A DNA stretch of 64,000 nucleotides from Numida meleagris. Lineage: Eukaryota; Chordata; Aves; Galliformes; Numididae. Where the stretch lies: assembly GCF_002078875.1 (NCBI RefSeq), contig NC_034412.1, positions 27,942,746 through 28,006,745 on the forward strand, given 5' to 3'. Below the pieces are notes generated by a model. The model saw nothing but the letters and a program-made list of their open reading frames with translations, ran no database searches and was not told where the DNA came from. Made by a program: the position numbers and the translations under genes. Shown here piece by piece: positions 14,889 through 27,527 of this stretch (position 1 is its first letter; each line of letters opens with the position of its first letter).

Positions 14889-14918
14889 TGATATCAACAG
14901 CACTTGTGATATCAACAG
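14889..14918. repeat. Short direct repeat (tgatatcaacag, two copies)
   Basis: The 12-mer tgatatcaacag occurs twice, separated by six bases (cacttg). This is a minor local duplication with no assigned role. Confidence 0.7.
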
Positions 14919-16236
14919 TTATGCACATTTCTCCCTCTTTTTCACATAGGATGCTATACATTTTACTTCCCAATTTTTAAGACACTAATTATCTAATGTA
15001 ATGCTTACAACACTGCTAAGTGCAACAAAAGATATGCTACAGGCAAGAGATTTTATACCATTATCTTCTCCCCATTACATTATCTAAAATGTATCTGTTA
15101 TTACTAAAAATTGAGTCAATGTAATTAAGTTTTTACTCATCATCTTTTGATTTACATCTGTTTCAACTGCCAGTCTAGCTGGCAAGATCTGCCAGGCACT
15201 CCAGATCTGCATTCCTTCCTATCACAGGCTTTGCTTGTCAAATCAGCTCCGGCACTCTCTCCAACAGTTATCATCAGGGACTTAATGGACAATTTATCTG
15301 GATGAGAAATGAGCAAGAATTCTATTTGCTTTACATTCTCTCCAGTACTACCAATGCAAGGCTGACATGACAAAATGCCTTTTGCTTTCAAAACACCATC
15401 ACATATGCATATACTAGCTATAAGCAAATAGCATCTATATGTTTTTCAAGGTATCTCATGGTGAAATTTAAGTCAAAAGTTGCCATGTTCTAGATTGACT
15501 CAGACTTCAAAGATGTGGCAAAATCTGAAATGGATGAGAGTATTTTTTAGAGGAAACCTACAGGAGAAATTCACTCCAAAGAGAAAAAAAGCTGTGTGTG
15601 CTTAACAAACACTTCACTTTCCCTGTACTGACACCCTTGTGCTATTAAGTTGATTTACCCTGGGAAATAGATGAGTACAGATAACATAGATTTGACTTTC
15701 AAGATGCAAGATCACCCTGTAGTTTAGGCACCATTAACTAAACTTAATGTACGAGTGATTAATTTGCCCACAAGTGTAACAGAACAGATGCAGCTAAATT
15801 GACTGTGTGTTATTTCATAACTGCCATCTCCACATTAGTATAAGCATAATTCTCAAGCAGAAGTTACGCGCTCAACATAAGAACTACTGGGTGAAGAGGC
15901 CTGTGTAATTCAGGAGTGAAATGTGGTAAGAAAGATTTCTTTCTCGCTTAAAAATAGGCAGATCAGACGATAACAAAAAGCAGAAGATAAACATTCTCAA
16001 TGCAAAAAAACTGTTATTTGCACATTTATATTTTACCCATGTGGAAAGAGTCTTTATTCACACTGGTTCTGTAAAATAATTAACTTATATACCAACAACA
16101 ACAAAAAATCTCTGAGACTGATTTAATAACAGCGAATACAAAGACATTTTGGACATTTCTTTAAATGTGTCTGTACTTTGTGCAGCCATTTCAGCCAGCT
16201 GACACTTCGGTGTAATTAATTTCAAAAGCACCATAC

Positions 16237-16417
16237 CTTCCGAAGAGGTTTGAGCTTGGTCTCCATTATAAAGTCGTACTTGCAGAGTTCACAGCAGCGT
16301 GTGTCTGAGCTCTTAATCCACTGGTGCAGGCAAGCCTGGTGAACAAAGCGCAAGGTCCCTGTGCAGCGACACGGTGTGATGAGGGGACTTTCATCATCTC
16401 CCTCACAGTGACAGATC
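16237..16417 (-). CDS. MARCHF1: MARCHF1 exon encoding most of the RING-CH E3 ligase domain
   Basis: This 181-nt exon starts with one base finishing a split Arg codon, then 60 codons from [10 protein letters not shown] to LKPLRK, ending in phase 0. The acceptor is ttgtcag and the donor gtatggtg. The C4HC3 zinc-binding pattern is complete apart from the first Cys, which the preceding exon supplies: C-x2-C (CRIC), C-x-C (PCRC), His seven residues later (FVH), H-x2-C (HQAC) and C-x2-C (CELC). The conserved Trp of [12 protein letters not shown] is present. This RING-CH domain recruits a ubiquitin-charged E2 and is cytoplasmic in the family. Compared with human MARCHF1 as I recall it, only a few substitutions are seen (EGDDES for EGDEES, HQAC for HQSC). 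The next exon, 344-491, lies 15.7 kb downstream. Confidence 0.97.
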
Positions 16418-19046
16418 CTGACAAGGAAGACAGCAAGAGCTAGTGAGGAAACTTTCCCATCAGCATTGCAAAGGCACTGGCTTATTCTCATTTTCAGACT
16501 TGACATTTATAAGACACAAGGTATACGACCTTTCAGATTAAGGCCCGTGAACATACTCCTTGTTCCCTTCTGTCACTTAGTTATTTCTCTTCATTTAACT
16601 AATTCCCTTTGAATTTGCTATGTAAGCTGAAGGTGAATCAATAGGAATAACACTGTCTTCCAGTTTTTGCATGGCAAAACCTTTAAGACAAATATCTGTG
16701 CTCTTTCTTACAGTTAGAGTTGACTAGTTCTTGGTCTGTAAGTAATGAAAGAAAATACTCGATGTCAGCATAATCTAATGCCAAACTGAAAATATCCACT
16801 ATGAAAAGTACAGTAAATTCCCAGGATACATATTGGTAGTTACACAGAAGAATTAGGGAACAGTTCTGAGCACTCTCTGGAGCAACGCGTATATAATACA
16901 TGTACACAGATCCACACACTTTCTAGGAGGCAGGTGTTACAAAGTCGTGGTCCTTTTTCAGTCTTCACTATCCCTTTGAAGTAGATATCTGCATTATCTG
17001 GGAAAGGAAGAACTATGGCTGTAAACAGACCCTAAGACAGACGCTGGCCTCAGAAGCGTCATGACCTTGTAATGGGATACAAAGCTTTTCGCATTGCGGC
17101 TTTGCATACAATAAGTGTCATAACGTTATAATCTGATGTTTGTTTCCTGTGACATATGTCCAAACGTCTGGGTGATCTTCCTCTGCTCCAGACAGACTCC
17201 TGATCACAGCAGAACGGTCACTCACTGAAACCAGTGTCGGCTTTATTTGTAAGCATCTCTGTGAGGGCATGCAGCAAGCATGAGGCCTAACCAAACACCT
17301 GAAGGAAAGGAGGGTCTACCTCAGGGAAGAGTAACTCCCAGCTCCCTCCCATCAGCATCTCAGATAAAATGCAATGAAACACTCGTGGCTTAATGAATGT
17401 CCGAAGAGTCACACTGGCACGGAAAGGGGGAAAAAAAAAGTTTGTAAATTCTTACTTCAAAATAGGGAAGTAACAGCAACAGCACAGATCCCAGCCTCAC
17501 GCAAATGAATCTTTCAGCGTAGCCCTTACCAAAGGCACTCTCAGATACATGTATGCACAAGTCTGGTCTGAGGAATGCCTGTGGAATGGCGGCCACATTG
17601 CTCCTGGGCTTGAAAAAGGGCTGAGGAGGGCCCTGCAGAGAGAGTCAGCCTTCCTAGAGCCGTGCACAGGAAGCAGGGTGATTGCCTCACCCCACAGGAG
17701 CAGCGGGCCCACAGCAGGCACCCCAGCAAAGATCCCATGGAGGACTGTACACGGCATACACAGGCTGCCACATCTACAAGCATGAGCAGCAGAGCTGAAG
17801 GTCTAAGGAAAGATTTGTGGATCAAGAACAGCAGCTTCGCTATTCTTTCATGGCACAACCTAAAGCCAGGAGAAAACGAATTTACAGTCACGAGAAAGGA
17901 GAACAAAGCTGCTTTGCTAGATATGTAGCAAGAGAGCAAAAAGCCAGGAAAAAATGAAGCTCTGGAAACATACTACACAAAAGCAAGATTTTCAGTGTCC
18001 GCAGTGGTGCCCGTAAGCATCTTCTGCCCATGGGAGCAGGAGAGGAAAAGACCTGCCACTTCTGTCTTGGACATATTCTAGTTTTGAGACAGACATTTTA
18101 CAAAAACTCCATTTGCAATCTTGCCTTTACTAACTCAGCCAAGCTAAATGCACCAGTGGCTTAGTTCTTATACAGAAGTACGTGCTGTATGCTGTCTTCT
18201 TATTGAACCTGCAGCTGAAGTAGAACTAAGTTTGTCAAAACAGGGAATAGTTACTTCTCTAACAAATTCCCATTCCCAGCTGAGTTACACAAAAACCATA
18301 GTTTTCTTTTTAAATTAAAGCTATTTCCCAAAGGAAAGCTAGTATTCTTTGTTCATTTAAACTCAAGCTATACATAATTTATTTTACAGGCTCAGCATTT
18401 AAACCATTTAGAAATTATACAACTAAACTAGGTACCCAAGAGTGTTTTTTTCTACTATTGCCAGAATTGTTTTAAATTATTGTCAGAGCTAAAATACAAT
18501 CCTAAAACTCCACTGGGATCTTCAGATAAAGTGACATTGCAAATTTGAAATGAATAAAAGTATTCTTCAGTAGTAATAGTTATATAAAAAAATCTGCATA
18601 TGAATTATACATTCTATTTATGCTTTTGCTGTACAGAAGTTACAAGCTAAATATATAAATGAGTGACATTAAGTACATACAATATACAGAACTTCCAGCT
18701 AAATAATCTAATGATCTCTTCCAGTTTTCTAACCAAGAAATATGTAATGAGAAGAAAAATAAACTTCAATTAGAATTGAAGTCCAGAGAACACAACCAAA
18801 GGCATGGTCTTCATTAGCTTGAATGCTCTTTGGTGCAATTTAGGTCTTAATTATTTGTTTGTCCAGAAGAAATTAGCTTAGAAGAAACTTGTGCTACCTA
18901 AACTCAGAAGCACGGTCTTCAAAGATAGCTGGGTGCTGACAGCGATTGAAACAGATCCCTGGCTAGCTGCTTAATTGTTTTAAAGACTTTTAATATCTCG
19001 CTTAGAATGAGTGCTGAAACAGAACTTCCTGTGGTTTTCCTCTTCG

Positions 19047-19150
19047 CTATAGTTACTTACTATAGTATCTTATAGTACTTACTAGTGTTATATACTAGTA
19101 TATATATACTAGTACATATATACTAGTACTACAATACTTACTAGTATCAT
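19047..19150. repeat. AT-rich palindromic tandem repeat (ACTAGTATAT type)
   Basis: Repeated short units built from tatagta, actagta and tatatactagta alternate on both strands, so that much of the 100 bp is self-complementary. Units such as tactagtatatatatactag and tacatatatactagta form perfect or near-perfect palindromes. This is probably an expanded simple repeat capable of cruciform or hairpin formation. Confidence 0.8.
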
Positions 19151-20116
19151 AATTATCACAAATCACAGAAAATAAATTGTAAACGGTGGTTTTGAAAAAG
19201 ATGCTGTGCAAACTGAGGTGGGGATACAAAGCACAGACTCATCTGAAGCATAGCTAAAACAAGTGGGAAGCAGAGAACTTCTGTTTTAGTCACCTATTTC
19301 TACATCATCACAACTGTTCAAAATTTCCACCCATGAGACTTTAAAAACCTGTACTCATCCTGGAAGTAATGTTGGCTTACAATCTGGAGAAGTGAGTTGA
19401 AGGAGATTTATTTACAAGTTGTAGCACAGCACTGACTGTGGTTAATAGCTCAGACAGACCTACAGGATTTGTGTATTCAGCTTTTCTCAACTTTCTACTC
19501 CTTAGCTAGAAAAATGGCCTTCATTATACAGCAATGCTTTTGACTCTCTGGCAATGGAAGGAAGGGAAGGAAGACAGCTGTCTGACTGAAACCCTTTTGT
19601 TAGAATCCCTTTACAGTCATTCACTGAGCCTGCAGGTTTTTTTGTAGGTTTGGCAGCTCAGTGCTTCTAAGATTCCTCCCTGCATTGTCTAGGGAAAAAT
19701 ATGTGTACTATGGCTGCGCTGAGGCCAGGCTCCAAAAATCATGGGTACACCAGACAACAGAGCATATGCGAGCTATTAGACAACCACCTGAGTCAGATGT
19801 ATGTACGTTGTGTGTGTTTATATTTATTTTTCATTTAAGAAGCTATGAAATTTTAGTAGATAATACTCTAATTGTGCAGTCTTTCTTACACTCAGGTTTT
19901 TGTTTTATGTGACAGTATTTCTCTAGCACTGATTTGCTTGTACAACTTCAGCACAGATGTACGAAATGGAGAAATTTATGCCAACATTGTGCATACCTGA
20001 TAAAAATTCTTTAAAATAACAGGTTTATTTATAATGCCGTAAGTTAGCAGAGAGAAAGCCAGAAGATTTAACAAAGAATTGGTCTAATGAAAATAAAATT
20101 TGTTCTTGTGAATACT

Positions 20117-20189
20117 TCATATAAATTAGTGTATTATATAATTATATATATTTATAATATATAAATATAAATTAATATAATTCATATAA
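20117..20189. repeat. AT-rich repeat with flanking ttcatataaa direct repeats
   Basis: About 70 bp of nearly pure A and T (tatataattatatatatttataatatataaatat) is bracketed by two copies of ttcatataaa. It is low-complexity sequence and no gene signal is present. Confidence 0.75.
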
Positions 20190-23073
20190 AAACGATTGCA
20201 GATTTTTTGTATCTTCCCCACACAAAACCCAATTCCTAAAAGAAACATAGAACATAGAAAGTTAGTAATTTTTTAGAGGGAGATGTAAGTAAAAATGAAG
20301 TTAAAGTTTTCTGAGAAGAAACAATTTAAAATCATTTCTCAGCATTTCTTTTTGTTCAAATTAATCCAATCAAATAATAATCCAAACGATGCTGAAAACT
20401 TCACTGACAATACAGAGCTTGATAGTGTGTGACATATTAAAATTTGTACCATAATGATTATGCAAAAGGAGTTGCTAGTAATTTAAGGTCTATCATCTCC
20501 TTCACTGAAGGGCATTTTGACAGTGCATATATATAAAGTTATTTTATTCAAATAATGAGGTGCTGCCAAATTAAGAACTCAGAAGTTAGGCATCTTGAGA
20601 ATTTGGTACTATCTTTAAATCCATGTCAATGAACTATTTTCCCCTTTTTCCCCTGGTCCTGTTCCTTGCAAAAGTTAGGAGGCAGGAAGGCGAGTATGAA
20701 ATGAGATAGCAACCGTTTGCAAACATTCATATGCAAACTGGATTTAGGTTCATTTTCAGAAAAAAAGCAAGAAATACCTGTGGCAATACCTCGGATGATT
20801 GTCCTTCACATCTCATCAAAGTAAGTTGTGTTTTTTTTTTCATTCAGACAAGCACTTCTTATATAATCTGAGTTTCAAAGGTCAGCTAAAATAAGTATTA
20901 AGCAAAGAGCTCACATGGAAAATTTTCAGTTTTTCCTGACAGTGGTTTAGTTTGGCAAAATCATAGTAACCAAAATTAGGGTCTAGAAATACTAGGTAAC
21001 CTTACATGGTTGCTCATTACTTGAGATGCCTATTACAAGAGACACAAATAGATTTAAACAGGTTTGGAGCTTTTTCATCACATGCAAGGTGACAATTTTA
21101 CTAAAGAGAACAGCTGCTAATCTCTACTCTCATTGGAAAAACAGCGGTTATCCTAACCTGTTTTTCACTAATCCACTTTACTCTTTGGTAATTAAGAAAA
21201 TAGGCCAATATTAGTGCTGCTGCAGCCAAGCAGAAAATGCATATATTCTGCAGGAATCTTCTGTGCAGTATGAAAATTATTTGGCAAGCACTCCTTTATG
21301 ACATTATCTACACAGCTGCTTTCTGCAGACTATTGTCAAAGAGGGCCGATTAAGGATAAGAAACAATCAGCACGTCCCTATTAGATCTTCAAGCTACATA
21401 AGAATGTCATAATTGGGAGCTGGAAAAAAGAGTTTGCAGCAATTTTGCATCACCAGGACTCCTTCAGTGGATTCTGTATTAGAGAATTAAGAACTCATCC
21501 AAGCAGCTAATAAAATTTTCAATGATTTAAGGCCACCGCATATAGACAAAGAGTTTTTGCTACAGCAAGGAAGCGCAGAGAGCTTTACTAAACTTTCTCA
21601 AAAACGTGTCTATTCCAAAAAATATTATTTTTGGTGAGAAAAGACTGAAAAAATCAGTCAAAATGTTTCCCATCACAGGAAAGCATATCTGGACTCATAA
21701 TGATTATGCAGTGACAGACTGTTACCTGGTTTGGTGAGTACATCTCATAGCTATATCTGTTACTGAAGACAGCTTAGTCAGGGGGAAGCAACATAACTGT
21801 AAAATGCTGGGCCAAGTGATTAAAGATCCTTGGCTTTAATCAGAGCTGTGCAGATGATTAGCTGCCAGCGTGAATTACCATGTGCTCCCAGACTATCTTA
21901 CTTGGACCAAAAGGAACGAACTCCACAGGTTTGCAAAAGGTTCTCCAGAATTGCTCATTACTGTCCGATAAATTTAAAAAACCCTATCTGTTCTCCTGTC
22001 CAAGAAAAGAATGTTCTCCCTTTCCTCCAGCTTACGTAGTGCTTAGAGTGCTTTTAGACAGTTTGAACCTAATACTGTAAAGGAAACACTTTATGAGCAA
22101 CTCACAGAAAAAAAGTAAATCATTCATTATGAAGAAACTGGAAAAATATCAAACTCTGCTCCTGCATAATTTATCACTAAAAAAAATCACTAAGTATGTT
22201 CACCTATCAATAGACTACAGCATGCCATGTCTCTCTTGCTTTTATTTTGCAGGCTGTTTTTTTTTCTTCCTGATTTCCATTTTTTTCCAGTGTTAAATCT
22301 TAAAGCGATCAAAATGTAAACCAGTCTTCCTCTCCATTTAAACACAGTCTGAATGAAGCATATTAATTCTGCATAACAAATGTAATCAATTTGTATACCT
22401 CTTCCCTGTCACTCCTGCCCTTCCATTATGCTATACAGTCAGCTGCCTTTATCTGACTAGAGAAAAACACATTTTCAAAATGTTACACCCCACCAGTGTA
22501 ATTTCGTAACAGTTTAGGCAAAGCTTTCTCTTGATTTCTGTAAACGTGATCAAAATTTGCAAGAGACCCAAGAGCAAATCGCATTAGCAAAAGTACACTA
22601 AATCATTTCTTTCGTCAGCATTTCTTGTCCTTCCATTAATCTTCCATTATAGGTGATAAATAGGATATCTAGCCACCTAAAGTTACAAGTAATTTCTGCC
22701 TCAGATGCACTGTCAATACAATTCAACATACGTGTCAGACAAGATTTACTGCACTGAGCACAAGCCAAAGCAACTAAGGACTGCATCTTATGAAAGGATT
22801 TAGCTTTCTTTCTACCCACCTATTTAAAGTTAAATAACAAAACTGCCTACGAACCTGTTGCAATCTTTAAGTACTTAATAAGACCCTTCAAACCTCATCG
22901 AAACTTTCTGGCAGGAAATTGTGTTATTTCATTAATTAGACATTAGATAAAGAAAATAACAGGTTTTGAGAGAAAGAAGCAGAAACAAGACTCAGTTCTT
23001 CCTCCATGTGTGACCCTAACCACAACAAAGACATGCTTGCCTTCTTTCAGATATTCTTGCATTGTTCTGAACC

Positions 23074-23256
23074 ATGGAGAGCTTCCAAAAGATACTGCAT
23101 AACCAGATGGCTAAACAGGTGACAGATGGGGCTCTGGACCATCAGGCAGAGAAGAAAATTAACCAGGATTTCCTACAGCTTCAAAGGTTGATGAACCACC
23201 ATTATCTAGATGAGGAGATTCCTATCAAAAAGTCACTTGTAACAAGAAAGCTCTAA
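23074..23256 (+). other. Unrecognised 60-codon ORF with good start context
   Basis: The ORF begins in the context gaaccATGG (A at -3, G at +4) and encodes a hydrophilic peptide starting MESFQKILHNQMAKQ, with Gln-, Lys- and His-rich helical character, ending TRKL. About 35 bases upstream is a pyrimidine-rich tract ending in cag (ccttctttcag), which could be an acceptor on the plus strand, antisense to MARCHF1. I do not recognise the family. ORFs of this length are expected by chance in 64 kb, so it is listed only because of the start context and composition. No function is proposed. Confidence 0.15.
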
Positions 23257-24148
23257 ACAGGAAAGGAAACAGCAATAGTAATTCTTATGAGGAGCCAACA
23301 GGTGGGAAAAGATCCAGAGATTTGGCCGACAATGAAGGAATGTAGCAACTTAAGAACGCAAGGAAGACAGGTTTAAACAGCCCCTTCAGCCAAGAACTAT
23401 GAGCTGGCAGTTCAGCATCCTCCAGTTCCTGGTGATTCTGGAGGACTCTGGATGGTATTTCAAGTCTATATATTCTGCACTACAGTTTAAATTATTCACT
23501 AGATCCAACTTCACTGTTTCAGTAAAAATATTTCAAATGAGTGTTCAATTTCAATGGTAGTATTTGAGTCTGTATATCTATCTCCTCTACCTGACAACGT
23601 ATAGAGTCATTATGGAGTTCAAAGTAATCAGCATTCTACTTCCAGTATGCATTTTTTTTTCATAGTGAGGAGTTCCATCTTATGTAAATCTGAGTAGTTT
23701 CTTTCAGTTAATTATAGTTCAGTGTTACTGCTGACATGACTGCATCAGTGCTACAAGAAGATTTTACACTGAAAACATAAGTCAAACAAAGTAACTTTCA
23801 ATTCTTCCAACATAAATAAGAAATATACCATAAAATTAACTCAGAGTCGATACACAAAGCGCTTACAATACACTAACTGTTAGTGTAATATCAACTAATA
23901 CTTTTTCTTAGCTTAGTAATTCCTATCTGAAAAGCCACGGGACCAAATCCCCACAACCCATTCACTTCATAGAGTCCCACACACAGCTTCCTCCTTCAGG
24001 GACATAACCCACCTCCTGCAAACCAGAGGAAGATACTTCTGAGGCTGCTCCTTAAGCCACATGGCAAACTGCATACCCAAGGAGAATCTCAGAAATAGGG
24101 CAGGTTAGGAAAAGGGGAAATAATTGAAAACCTACTCTGTGAATCTCA

Positions 24149-24176
24149 TAAATAAATAGATAGATAGACAGATAGC
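24149..24176. repeat. Tetranucleotide microsatellite (TAAA/TAGA)
   Basis: The sequence aaataaatagatagatagacagatag shows TAAA units passing into about five TAGA-type units, one of them altered to CAGA. It is a short, imperfect microsatellite. Confidence 0.85.
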
Positions 24177-25839
24177 AAGTGCTGTAACAACTCAGAATCG
24201 ACAGAACTTTGTAGTTGTCTGTAATCACAGAGGCAGAAACCTTCCTTCTAGTGGACTCAAGAAGAAAGAAATAGGTTCAGGGAAGAGGTTGTGAAGATCA
24301 CCATTAATGTCATGTCATTGTTTCATCACTTTGGAAACAGAGAAAGAGCAATACAGAAGGGGAAATGGCTAGCTTGAAGTGATCAAGAGGCTTGAGTCAG
24401 ACCAGCTAAAGTATATATTGCGCCATAGCACTACAATTCTATCTTCCTGTGACATTCCCACTCATGCAGCTAAATGCAAATAGAGGAAACTGCTTGTACT
24501 CTTTCCTGCATAGATATGTTCCACTGCCAGTAATGTATGAGGAAGTAAAGCAAAACATTTGAAGAAAAAACAACTGGCAGTAGGATAGGTTTAAGACTCC
24601 TCTGTACTTTCACACACTCACCCCACCTAGGTGAGGGACATCCCTATCAGCCAGTTCTGTCACATCAATTGGAAGACAGGAATATCTTTGATGAAAACAC
24701 TTCATAAAGACTTCAAGAAAATAAAATTTCCACATCACAACCAGCTATGTTAATTCCAGTCTTGGAACAATTGTAACAAAAAAGCCTTTGATATTTCTCA
24801 TGCAGAAAAAATGATTACTGTACACATGTACATTTCTACTGAAACGATTTTTTGTTTCAGAAGCAGCGAGATTGTGAATCTGAAGAAAAAAAGATGCCAC
24901 AGATGAGTTAACCAAGTGCATGGACCTGTCCTGAAAAACAGAAACTATAGCAGTAAAAACACGTCTTCCTTTTTCTCCCTACTAAGATAATTCAGCAGCT
25001 ATAAAAAATTAACACTACTGATTCTGTAATGTTCTTCCTCAGCATATTTTCATCACTACAATACACCTAGCAATGACAGCAAACAGGCCAAGTTATCCAC
25101 TGTGTTGGGTTTAACTCTAGTTGTGCCAAGAGCACCTTGACTGACAGCGAGCATAGGAACACAACCCCATCAAAAGTGTTCAATCTTCCTCTACTAAAGA
25201 AGTGCCTAGCTGAAAAGCTTGCATGCACACCCCAAAATTCCATCCCTGATCAAGCTCCAAGTATTGCAAAAAGTGTCTGAATAATTATGATGAAACTGAG
25301 TGAGTCAAGAAGAGAGATACACAGACTGTAGTTCACTTTCCATCTGAAAGCAAAGTCTAAGTTTGGGGACTTAAGTGTCAGAATTAATCTACACATGACA
25401 AAGTTAGAAAGTTGTGACTTTATCTTTAGTGTTGTAGTCAAGCCTGTAGAAAGATCCATACTAAAAAAATTATTTCATTTGCTGAGTATTTCTATTCAGT
25501 TACTAATGACTAAGCAGTCCTACTATATATGTACTGTACCTATGACACTGGATGACAGAATCACACTTTCAATACTTGCTGGCTTGGTGGTTCAGAAATT
25601 TAAGACAACTCTGCCATTGTTGAAGTAGTTATCTGTGCACATTTCTGCACCATTCCAGGCAGACATATTTCAAGTACTTCAAAAATCTATTAACATGGTT
25701 ACAGAAATTCAAAGACACAGCAGTGGTGGTAAGGTGAAGAGATCCCAAGCCCATGGTGCGGTATAATTGTGCAAGCTCATGTACAGACACAGCTGGACTT
25801 CACTTGGAAGACCCTTCAGTTACCACAGGAGACAACAGT

Positions 25840-26280
25840 CATAGAATCACAGAATCATAGAATTAGCAAGGTTGGAAAAGACCTACAAGATCATCCAGTC
25901 CAACCATCCACCTACCACCAATAACCCTACTAAACCTTGTCTCTCAACACAACGTCTAAACGTTTCTTGAACACCTCCAGGGTCGGTGACTCAACCACCT
26001 CCCATTCCAGCGCCTGACCACTCTTTCAGAAAAGTAGTGTTTCCTAATGTCCAGCCTAAATCTCCCCTGGCGCAACTTGAGGCCATTCCCCCTCGTCCTG
26101 TCACTAGTTACAAGAGAGAAGAGGCCGACCCCCAGATCACTACAACCTCCCTTCAGGTACTTATAGAGAGCGATAAGGTCTCCCTTGAGCCTCCTCTTCT
26201 CCAGGCTGAACAATCCCAGCTTCCTCAGCCGCTCCTCATAAGGCCTGTGCTCCAGACCCCTCACCAGCTTCGTCACCCTC
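25840..26280 (-). mobile_element. CR1 LINE 3' fragment with reverse-transcriptase C-terminus
   Basis: The plus strand starts catagaatcacagaatcata, the inverted CR1 3' tail, followed by ggttggaaaagacc and standard CR1 phrases up to gcttcgtcaccctc. On the minus strand it encodes the end of the CR1 ORF2 protein, recognisable by [20 protein letters not shown] and [21 protein letters not shown] small deletion disrupts the frame after VVRRWNG. The copy is 5'-truncated and fairly well preserved. It lies in gene-sense orientation in the intron upstream of the RING-CH exon. Confidence 0.95.
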
Positions 26281-27130
26281 CACAGTCACACAACTGAAAA
26301 GCCCATTCTTACTTGGTAAGCGTAACAAGGAGTATAGAACTAGCTGTATGAGTAAGGGCTTCTTTCGCTTGCTGTAAAAAAGCACAATGCCTGCCTGTTA
26401 TCTTGTTTTCTTTTCAACACTAGGATCTTTGCAATGTGTTACTAGGTTGAAGTATGCTGTGAAACTGCACGTTATGGTATACTGAACATCCTCATTCTGA
26501 CTGCTTACATTTTCATGCAAATTTCTTCACAGCAAAGAAAATAAGATGTTTCTGGTTACCTCATCAAGAAACTAAGGCCAGTCCTCATCTACACTCTGTA
26601 GAAGAGAGTGAACGTTGGCATGCAAGTTTTAAAAGAGAACACAATCTTGTTTCAATTCTGTCACACTTATGGGACAGCACATTTTCATTTACCACCAGAC
26701 TGAGTAACTCACATCCACAGTTTCGTAATCCAAATTCAAATATTAGCTCAGAAGTGGGCAGCTTGCCTTCGTTTCCAGGGAAAACACACACCTTTTGATT
26801 GCATGTTTCACCATAAGGATATGAAACTGTCAGATATTAATTCTTCTCTAAAGAGAACTGTTGGTGTTGCTTTTCCTTTCTCAACACTTATTCTAGCACT
26901 TACTCTGCCCAAACATCCTTTGTGTCATTCCAGTCTTTGTGATGGCTACTAAACAGCCTCTACACGTTCACAGTGCAGAGGTGTTCAGCAGTGCAAAGTA
27001 TTGCACAACTTAACTTAGGCCTGACTGGAAAGATTGTTTTGCAGGCACCATCCATCAGATTGCTGTGGTAATGGCACTGAGTCAAGACCAGAAATTTATT
27101 CTGCTTAAGTCAATGAAAAATGACACAGAG

Positions 27131-27205
27131 GGACCAAAGTTGGATTCAAACCGATCATCTCAGAGTGAAAAACTCTATATCCCATTGCACTGAGCCACCT
27201 GGCAC
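27131..27205 (-). repeat. Degenerate tRNA-like segment, probable ancient SINE head
   Basis: On the minus strand the sequence reads gtgccaggtggctcagtgca and continues to cggtttgaatccaactttgg. The first part resembles a Pol III A box (TGGCTCAGTG) and the later part a B box (GGTTTGAATCC), about 40 bases apart as in a tRNA. The acceptor ends do not pair and the stems are imperfect, so it is not a working tRNA. A tRNA-derived SINE remnant is the best explanation. The subfamily cannot be named by eye. Confidence 0.4.
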
Positions 27206-27527
27206 TCTTCCTCATTCTCTGGCTGGAGATGTAAAACAGTAACACTCTGTCAGAGCACACAATGCATCCATCTTCCTGAGGAAAAACCTAGCAAATGAAA
27301 ACATTTGGTCCTCTTGCAGAATTACTGGTTTTAAATAAGGGAAGTATACCTTCAGACTGATACCTGCTAACTTCTCTGTAGCAGAGGTTTTGTGATATTT
27401 CTCAGAGCCTGTCTAGCAGTTTATGACAGAGAAACAATGACAGAAAGCAACCAACAGAGGGGCACTTAGTCCACAGTGGTAAGAAATTCCTTGTAAGAAT
27501 ATAAAATCTTTCTTATCAAGGACTAAC

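Larger units (their letters stand above)
492..16236 (-). other. MARCHF1: MARCHF1 intron between RING-CH and TM1 exons (15.7 kb)
   Basis: This AT-rich intron lies between the 181-nt RING exon and the TM1 exon. It contains two recognisable CR1 pieces (2309-2815 minus and 13360-13624 plus), an A-rich tract near 11909-11935, a C-run near 13838-13846 and a short direct repeat near 14889-14918. Somewhat more GC-rich patches occur at about 3500-4200 and 4340-4770. They contain ORFs of 82-128 codons on both strands that match no family I know and have no codon-level coherence. No conserved exon or RNA gene was recognised in the remainder. Confidence 0.8.
16418..27527 (-). other. MARCHF1: MARCHF1 intron between cassette and RING-CH exons (11.1 kb)
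   Basis: This intron lies between the cassette exon (or the 80-nt exon, if the cassette is skipped) and the RING-CH exon. It contains a palindromic AT repeat (19047-19150), an AT-rich direct repeat (20117-20189), a TAGA-type microsatellite (24149-24176), a long CR1 fragment (25840-26280) and a degenerate tRNA-like segment (27131-27205). A patch at 17500-17940 is richer in GC and open in several frames on both strands, but no frame encodes a protein I recognise. A 60-codon ORF with a good start context lies at 23074-23256. The rest shows nothing I can name. Confidence 0.8.

Noticed and set aside
17497..17939. Cluster of overlapping ORFs on both strands
   Set aside because: Simultaneous open frames in opposite strands reflect local GC-rich composition with few stop codons. 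No peptide matched a known family.
25956..26276. ORF that looks like a protein domain
   Set aside because: It is the C-terminal end of the CR1 LINE ORF2 protein, not a host gene.
27131..27205. Functional tRNA gene
   Set aside because: Acceptor and T stems do not pair and no intact anticodon arm is evident. At best it is a SINE remnant.
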